From the NCBI GenBank assembly GCA_000435475.1, contig FR896060.1:30023-55714 (forward strand): a stretch of 25,692 bases of DNA, given 5' to 3'. The notes beneath the pieces are model-generated. The model ran no database searches and was not told the origin of the DNA. It saw only the letters and a program-made list of their open reading frames with translations. Shown here piece by piece: positions 20,950 to 25,692 of this stretch. This stretch comes from Cryptobacterium sp. CAG:338. GTDB taxonomy: Bacteria; Actinomycetota; Coriobacteriia; Coriobacteriales; Eggerthellaceae. How positions within the stretch are numbered: the stretch's first letter is position 1; the number at the start of each line of letters is the position of its first letter. The position numbers and the translations under genes are program-made.

Positions 20950-22272
20950 ATGTCTTTTGAAGAGGAAAATCGCAGCGCGATCTGTGTCTATTTCGCGCAA
21001 GGAGCAAAAGGCAACCAGCCTTGCGAGAAGCTTGGCGTAGAGGTTGAGCATTTTGTGGTGGACGCTGCTACGCTTAAGGCCATTCCTTATGAGGGCGAAA
21101 AGGTCGCAATCGGGCGTGCATCCGAAGGCGCATCCGGAGCCACGTCCGAGGCAGCATTTGGCGTTCGAGACATTCTCTTATATTTATCCGAGTTTTATCC
21201 TCGAGAAATGCGAGGACTTGAAGGCGATTTGATCGGCCTTGCTAACGAAGAGGCATCGCTGACTTTAGAGCCTGCAGCGCAGCTCGAGATAAGCATTGCA
21301 CCCTATTGCGCCATAGCAGATATTGTTCGCGTGTATACCGAATTTCGCGGTCACGTCGATTCATTTCTTCGGCAGCATAAGGCAAAACTGGTAACGCTAG
21401 GCTATCATCCAATCGAAAAAGCCCATGATTTGTCATTAATACCAAAAAAGCGCTACCACTTCATGAATGACTATTTCCACGCCCTCGGCACTCATGGTGA
21501 GCGAATGATGCGTGCTTCTGCATCGACTCAGGTTTCGATTGATTATCGAGATGAGGCAGATGCGATAAGAAAAATGCGTGTTGCTCAGGCGCTGGTTCCT
21601 ATTATTGCCGCATTTACCGATAACATAGTTCGTTTCGAAAGCGAGACTCCAAAGCCCTTGTCTCGTCTTGCCATGTGGCGCGATGTGGACAATGCGCGTT
21701 GTGGGCAAGTTCCTGGGTTATTCGAGGCAGGCTTCGGATTTGAACAGTATGCCGCTTGGCTGTTGCGTACCTGTCCAATTTTTGTGACGCGTCCGTCTGC
21801 CAAAGATCCGCAAGGACCTGCGCTGCGTGACGTTGCAGGCGCTACTGCATCTCAGGCTTACGCCGATGCTCCTATGTCGCAGGATGATATCGAGCATCTC
21901 CTTTCAATGTTTTGGCCTGATGTGCGCCTTAAGCAATTTGTAGAGATTCGCCCCGCCGATGCACTACCTCTCCAGGCGATGGCAGGTTATGCAGCTCTCA
22001 TCAAAGGGATTTTTTATTCCGAAGAATCGCTTGCGCTCGTAGAGGATGCGTTTGGTGTTGTCGGGGGCAGATGGCAGCTTGACGATACGTATACCGATAC
22101 CGCTGCTGAGTCTATCCGTGCTTTGGGTTGGAAGGCCAAAGTGGGGAATTTGTCGCTTGCCGAATGGAGAAAATTTCTTTTTGATCAGGCAAAAAGAACT
22201 CTCGTTCAAGAAGAACAGAGGTATTTAGAGAATTTCGAGAAATGGATAGCGCAAAATTCTCGTTTATCCTAA
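20950..22272 (+). CDS. gshA: Glutamate-cysteine ligase, GCS2 family
   Basis: ATP-dependent ligase that joins glutamate and cysteine into gamma-glutamylcysteine, 440 aa. Motifs typical of the GCS2 (plant/alphaproteobacterial-like) group are LGVEVEHFVVD (28-38), SLTLEPAAQLEIS (103-115) and RASASTQVSID (188-198). Residues 57-72 are a small repeat insertion (ASEG, ASGA, TSEA, AFGV). Six bases separate it from cysK, so the two form an operon. No gshB follows, so the product may be used directly as a thiol, or completed by a gene elsewhere. An EgtA-like role in ergothioneine synthesis is an alternative, but no egt genes are near. The 3' end overlaps the convergent tetR-family gene by 9 bp. Confidence 0.9.
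   Translation: MSFEEENRSAICVYFAQGAKGNQPCEKLGVEVEHFVVDAATLKAIPYEGEKVAIGRASEGASGATSEAAFGVRDILLYLSEFYPREMRGLEGDLIGLANEEASLTLEPAAQLEISIAPYCAIADIVRVYTEFRGHVDSFLRQHKAKLVTLGYHPIEKAHDLSLIPKKRYHFMNDYFHALGTHGERMMRASASTQVSIDYRDEADAIRKMRVAQALVPIIAAFTDNIVRFESETPKPLSRLAMWRDVDNARCGQVPGLFEAGFGFEQYAAWLLRTCPIFVTRPSAKDPQGPALRDVAGATASQAYADAPMSQDDIEHLLSMFWPDVRLKQFVEIRPADALPLQAMAGYAALIKGIFYSEESLALVEDAFGVVGGRWQLDDTYTDTAAESIRALGWKAKVGNLSLAEWRKFLFDQAKRTLVQEEQRYLENFEKWIAQNSRLS
21118..21165. repeat. 12-bp tandem repeat (4 copies) in gshA
   Basis: GCATCCGAAGGC, GCATCCGGAGCC, ACGTCCGAGGCA and GCATTTGGCGTT are consecutive 12-bp units encoding residues 57-72 of GshA. Confidence 0.7.
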
Positions 22273-22935
22273 CAAGATTTTCGGGCACGTTTGGCAGGTG
22301 TCGCTTTGTACGTTGCGCATCTGGTCGCAGATGAGTTTTTCCAGTTTAACAAGGGGAATGTTTTGCGCCTTGCTGATGCTCGTTAGGAGATACTGGGAGT
22401 TTGTCTTAAAGCTGAAGATCATTTCTTCAGGTATGTTGTGCTGTTCAAGAAGTCCTTCACGATGTAGATAGGAAATAAGTCCAATCAGTCCACTCAAGGT
22501 ATATTCAATGATGAGCCGCGTGTCTATGGTGAGCTTCTCATCGTCGGCGCATAAAAGCCGTTCCCACATTTCAACCGAGGCGGCTTTTACCTTAGTGTCA
22601 ATGCCTTCTTGACCACCGCGGTTCATCATTAAACCAAAACGCTTTATGTGTAGCGCAAAGTTCTCCTGCTCAAAGGGGTTGGATTTCTTGCAGAGCAAAT
22701 AGAACAGCGCGCGAGGTACACTGCTGTTAATAAAAAGCTCGTCAGTTATGACTGAATCGATAAGCTCTTCGAGTGAATTATAGTGATAGTAAAACGTACC
22801 GCGGTTGCAATTTGCCTTTGAGGTAATCATGCTTACCGTAATATCTTTTAAATCGTTTTGTTCCAATAAGGCCCAGAAGGCATCTTTGATGCGTTGTTCA
22901 GCGCAATCGCCCTGGTCTTTTCTTGGTCGTGCCAT
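22264..22935 (-). CDS. TetR-family transcriptional regulator
   Basis: DNA-binding repressor, 223 aa. The N-terminal helix-turn-helix (about 15-58) has the typical TFYYHYNSLEELI (47-59) of TetR proteins. The C-terminal ligand domain resembles the group with a roughly 170-residue effector domain; the ligand is unknown. The tail is cysteine-rich (CDQMRNVQSDTCQTC), which might respond to redox state or metals. AGGAG lies 8 bases before the ATG at 22935; an upstream GTG at 22953 would place the ribosome site inside the gene. It starts 36 bp after the stop of the giant activase gene on the same strand, so it may be co-transcribed and regulate it. The end overlaps convergent gshA by 9 bp. Confidence 0.9.
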   Translation of the reverse strand: MARPRKDQGDCAEQRIKDAFWALLEQNDLKDITVSMITSKANCNRGTFYYHYNSLEELIDSVITDELFINSSVPRALFYLLCKKSNPFEQENFALHIKRFGLMMNRGGQEGIDTKVKAASVEMWERLLCADDEKLTIDTRLIIEYTLSGLIGLISYLHREGLLEQHNIPEEMIFSFKTNSQYLLTSISKAQNIPLVKLEKLICDQMRNVQSDTCQTCPKILLG

Positions 22936-22971
22936 TGGGGGTCTCCTGCACACTAAAGGGTTTTAGTCATG

Positions 22972-25692
22972 TTATTCCGAATGCGCTGCGCGCGCGTTCA
23001 TAATGAGCATCTGTAACCGATTCTCAATGTTTGCGAAGCTTACGTCAGGATCAAAGTCGAGCGGCAGAATTTGCGCATCGGGGTAGAGCTCTTTTAATCG
23101 TTTTGCAATACCGCGGCCAACTACGTGGTTTGGTAAGCAACCAAAAGGCTGCAAGATAACAAACGCGCGACATCCATGTTCTGCGTGATGCAGAATTTCA
23201 GCGGGAATAAGAACTCCTTCTCCTGCGTCAAAGGTGTGATGGATGATAGGATCGCTTGCTTGTACCAAATCGGGCATACGGCAAGGCGGAGTGTAGAGTG
23301 GATGGGCCTTTGCGATGCGGTCGGTTACATCGTGAGCTAGGTCGAACACTCGGTTGTCGATCGCATAGGTAGCTTTATTTGCGAAAGGTCGGTCAACCTT
23401 GAACTCTTTTACTTGAGAATCCTGGTAGAAGTAGGTTTTGCGTATAACGTCAGTCATACGTGCTTCGATAACTTCAAGTCCATTGTCCTCTAAATAGTCT
23501 TCAATATCGTGGTTTGCGCCAGGATGGAAGTTCAAGAGATATTCACCCACGATAAGAACCGTTGGACGGGGGTTGCTTCTGTCATACGGCACTTGCTTCA
23601 TGATTTCTATTGATTGAACAAAAGCTTTCTTTGCTCCACGAACGCCACCTGCTTCAAGGCCTTCAACTAAACAGTCGAGCGCTTTGTCAAAGGCTGCATT
23701 GGCGCTTCCTTCTTTCAGCTCGTAGGGACGCATTTTGCGAAGGAGCTCTTCAAGCGCGTCTATCATGGGTAAGGTGAAGGCAATGCGGATTGCGGAAGTG
23801 AGACTGAGTTTGAATCCGGGATGGATATTATGAAAGTCCACATCGTCGTTCGTGATGATCGGAACCTGTTCATAGCCTGCATCATTGAGCGCTTTGCGCA
23901 AAAGTGCAGCGTAGTGAGTTAGACGACAATCGCCAATATATTTGCCGGTTGCAACGGCAACATGATCGAGATCATACTCGCCCGACTCCAGGGCTTCAAG
24001 CGCTTCGCCAATAACAATCTGAGCAGGGAAGCAGATGTCGTTATGAACGTATTTCTTGCCAAGGTATATAGCTCGTTCTCGTCCTATAGGAAGCGATACA
24101 GTGCGGAGTCCCTGCTTTGAGAAAACCGCAGACATAATACGGCTAAACGCATGAGAAGTATTAGGAACTAACACCACTCGCTCCTTAACCGCTGTCTTAT
24201 CAAACTTTTGCGGATAGGGATCACCCAGCTTAGCTCCCGTTTCGAGGGCAACTTGTTTATCGAGCGTTTGCTCTCTTGCGCTTTCGGCTTGCGGGGTAGC
24301 TCCCTGATTTGGGATCTCTTCAGCTACTGAAGAGTAATCTTTAGGATGAGAATCCGTCTTGTTGTGGCGAGCCTGCTCTTGTGCTCGTCTTCTTTCGATT
24401 GTCTCAACAAAAGAACGGGTACGAATGCCAAGAGGGCCACGGATATCGCTTTCGTCCACTTTGAGGACGAGCGGAGTTTTGGGTCCAACTTCTTTCATTA
24501 AGCGAATTATTTCATCGGAAAGATACGCATCGTGACCACAACCAAAGCTTACGATTTGGACATATTCCATGTGGGGGCTTTGTGCTGCAATGACTGCTGA
24601 TGAAAGCATACGGGCATGGAAATTGTTAACAATGTCTATCAGGCTGTTATCCAAATTTACTTCGGTAATGCCAGGAACTGAATCGGCGGTAATGACCGGA
24701 ATTCCCAGGTCGGTAAAGAAGCTTGGAAGTTCATGGTTTACCAGCGTGTCGTTGTGATAAGGACGCCCTGCTAATACCACGGCATAGCGTCCCTCTTTGC
24801 GTACCTGCGCAAGAACTTCTGCTCCGCGTTGTTGAAGCCTTTCGTGGAAAGAAGCCTGCGCCGCATTGGCTTGTGCAAGTGCTGCTTCGGTAGCTTTCTC
24901 GGGGATGTCAAACATCTCCTGGAAATAGGTTTTTAATTGATGAGTCTTATCTTTTTCGGTAAACCAATGGAATAAGGGGCTGTCAAAAGGTATATCCCAG
25001 CGTCGTTCAGGATTGTCCGAATTCTTTATAACCAGAGGATACCCTTTTACTACCGCGCACATTGATTGACTGGTATCTGCGGTATTTTCCGAGGGAACCG
25101 TCGTAACAATAGGCATAAAGATGCGGTCGACATTCTGGTTATGAAGATCGCGCAAGTGCCCGTGGACTAGTTTCGCGGGGAAGCAGACGGTGTCCGAAGC
25201 GACTGCCTGGAGGCCGTCTTCATAAATTGTGCGCGTGCTGAGATGGGAAAGTTTAACGGTGAAACCAAGTGCTTGAAGAAGCGTTTTCCAGAAGGGCATA
25301 GTGTCCCAATAAAACAGCACACGAGGAAGTCCGATGGTGATGTTTTGGTCGGGTACGACCTTGCTAAATGGCCAATCTTTAAAAAGTAAGGTCTCGCGTT
25401 CAGTGTACAGATTAGGGACGCTATCCATGGCTTTCTTCGCAGCACGAACCGCGTCGCGCACTGAAGCGTCTTTGGGATCGCCCACCACTTCTCCGCGAGG
25501 GCATCGGTTTCCTGTTATCCAAGAGGATCCGTTAGAAAACGTGATGCGAGTACGGTTGCAGCGGTTAGCACAGAAGGGACAAATGAGATTAGTCTCTTGG
25601 GTGTATTCAAAATCTCGGAGAGCATCCCACCCTATGAAGCTACTCGGCTGGCTGGATGCGGGTTCTTCTGATTGGCGACGTGTGCCCTTTTT
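22972..25692 (-). CDS. Giant CoA-activase/DUF2229/HgdB-like fusion protein (5' end outside window)
   Basis: The frame stays open from the stop at 22972 to the right edge, so at least 906 residues are present and the start lies beyond the window. The family is usually about 1,400 aa, with activase ATPase domains first; those are missing here only because of the cut. Visible from the edge inward: a cysteine module CPFCANRC...GNRCPRGE (25501-25584), a DUF2229-like domain (IGLPRVLFYW, CFPAKLVHGH, SFGCGHDAYL), a variable linker of about 65 residues, and an HgdB-like domain (CFPAQIVIGEAL, GDCRLTHY, VGEYLLNFHPG, QPFGCLPNH). This is probably an ATP-driven Fe-S electron-transfer protein; the substrate is unknown. 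The GTG at 25488 is not the real start, because conserved sequence continues upstream. A TetR gene follows. Confidence 0.9.
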   Translation of the reverse strand, partial: KKGTRRQSEEPASSQPSSFIGWDALRDFEYTQETNLICPFCANRCNRTRITFSNGSSWITGNRCPRGEVVGDPKDASVRDAVRAAKKAMDSVPNLYTERETLLFKDWPFSKVVPDQNITIGLPRVLFYWDTMPFWKTLLQALGFTVKLSHLSTRTIYEDGLQAVASDTVCFPAKLVHGHLRDLHNQNVDRIFMPIVTTVPSENTADTSQSMCAVVKGYPLVIKNSDNPERRWDIPFDSPLFHWFTEKDKTHQLKTYFQEMFDIPEKATEAALAQANAAQASFHERLQQRGAEVLAQVRKEGRYAVVLAGRPYHNDTLVNHELPSFFTDLGIPVITADSVPGITEVNLDNSLIDIVNNFHARMLSSAVIAAQSPHMEYVQIVSFGCGHDAYLSDEIIRLMKEVGPKTPLVLKVDESDIRGPLGIRTRSFVETIERRRAQEQARHNKTDSHPKDYSSVAEEIPNQGATPQAESAREQTLDKQVALETGAKLGDPYPQKFDKTAVKERVVLVPNTSHAFSRIMSAVFSKQGLRTVSLPIGRERAIYLGKKYVHNDICFPAQIVIGEALEALESGEYDLDHVAVATGKYIGDCRLTHYAALLRKALNDAGYEQVPIITNDDVDFHNIHPGFKLSLTSAIRIAFTLPMIDALEELLRKMRPYELKEGSANAAFDKALDCLVEGLEAGGVRGAKKAFVQSIEIMKQVPYDRSNPRPTVLIVGEYLLNFHPGANHDIEDYLEDNGLEVIEARMTDVIRKTYFYQDSQVKEFKVDRPFANKATYAIDNRVFDLAHDVTDRIAKAHPLYTPPCRMPDLVQASDPIIHHTFDAGEGVLIPAEILHHAEHGCRAFVILQPFGCLPNHVVGRGIAKRLKELYPDAQILPLDFDPDVSFANIENRLQMLIMNARAAHSE

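Noticed and set aside
25486..25488. GTG at 25488 as the real start of the giant protein
   Set aside because: The same frame is open to the window edge and encodes the conserved CPFCANRC...GNRCPRGE module upstream.

Overview
The window looks like chromosomal DNA of an anaerobic actinobacterium of the Coriobacteriia/Eggerthellaceae type. The reasons are the gene content (rubrerythrin beside PerR, 2-hydroxyacyl-CoA dehydratase activase proteins, a SpaA-type surface protein) and the mid-range GC. The genus is not proven; a Cryptobacterium-like organism is a guess from general knowledge. No rRNA, tRNA, insertion sequence or CRISPR array was seen.

Layout: (1) 147-1165, a minus-strand perR-rbr pair with a clear promoter overlapped by a perfect 7-1-7 PerR/Fur box. 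A divergent DUF1848 protein with a radical-SAM-like cysteine motif follows (1245-2192). (2) 2382-6503, a minus-strand run of response regulator, histidine kinase and a TrmA/RlmD-type 23S rRNA methyltransferase. Divergent from it are an ABC ATPase and an FtsX/BceB-like permease (6705-9600), probably an envelope-stress or peptide-antibiotic module. (3) 9926-11872, a DHA2-type MFS transporter fused to two CBS domains. (4) 12180-15410, a three-gene operon: two HgdB/DUF2229-like proteins and an HgdC-like ATPase. (5) 15775-16068, a small basic protein of unknown function. (6) 16152-19529, a large SpaA/Cna-type surface protein with a non-standard LPKTE sorting motif. (7) 20002-22272, cysK-gshA (cysteine, then gamma-glutamylcysteine). 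(8) 22264-22935, a TetR regulator, and 22972 to the right edge, the C-terminal part of a giant activase/DUF2229/HgdB-like protein that continues past the window.

Two themes stand out. First, the three-gene operon (4) and the giant protein (8) appear to be a split and a fused version of the same ATP-driven Fe-S electron-transfer machine. The domains match piece by piece, including a CxxCANxC...GNRC module. Second, the window carries many short degenerate tandem repeats. Between genes the units are 14, 15/30, 19, 20 and 24 bp. Inside genes they are always multiples of 3 (12, 24 and 36 bp) and make peptide insertions, including a roughly 155-residue insertion in the ATP lid of the kinase and an 11-copy tetrapeptide repeat at the front of the rRNA methyltransferase.

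Redox, Fe-S and thiol functions (rubrerythrin, PerR, activases, cysK-gshA) dominate the recognisable metabolism. All calls come from reading the sequence; no database search was run.
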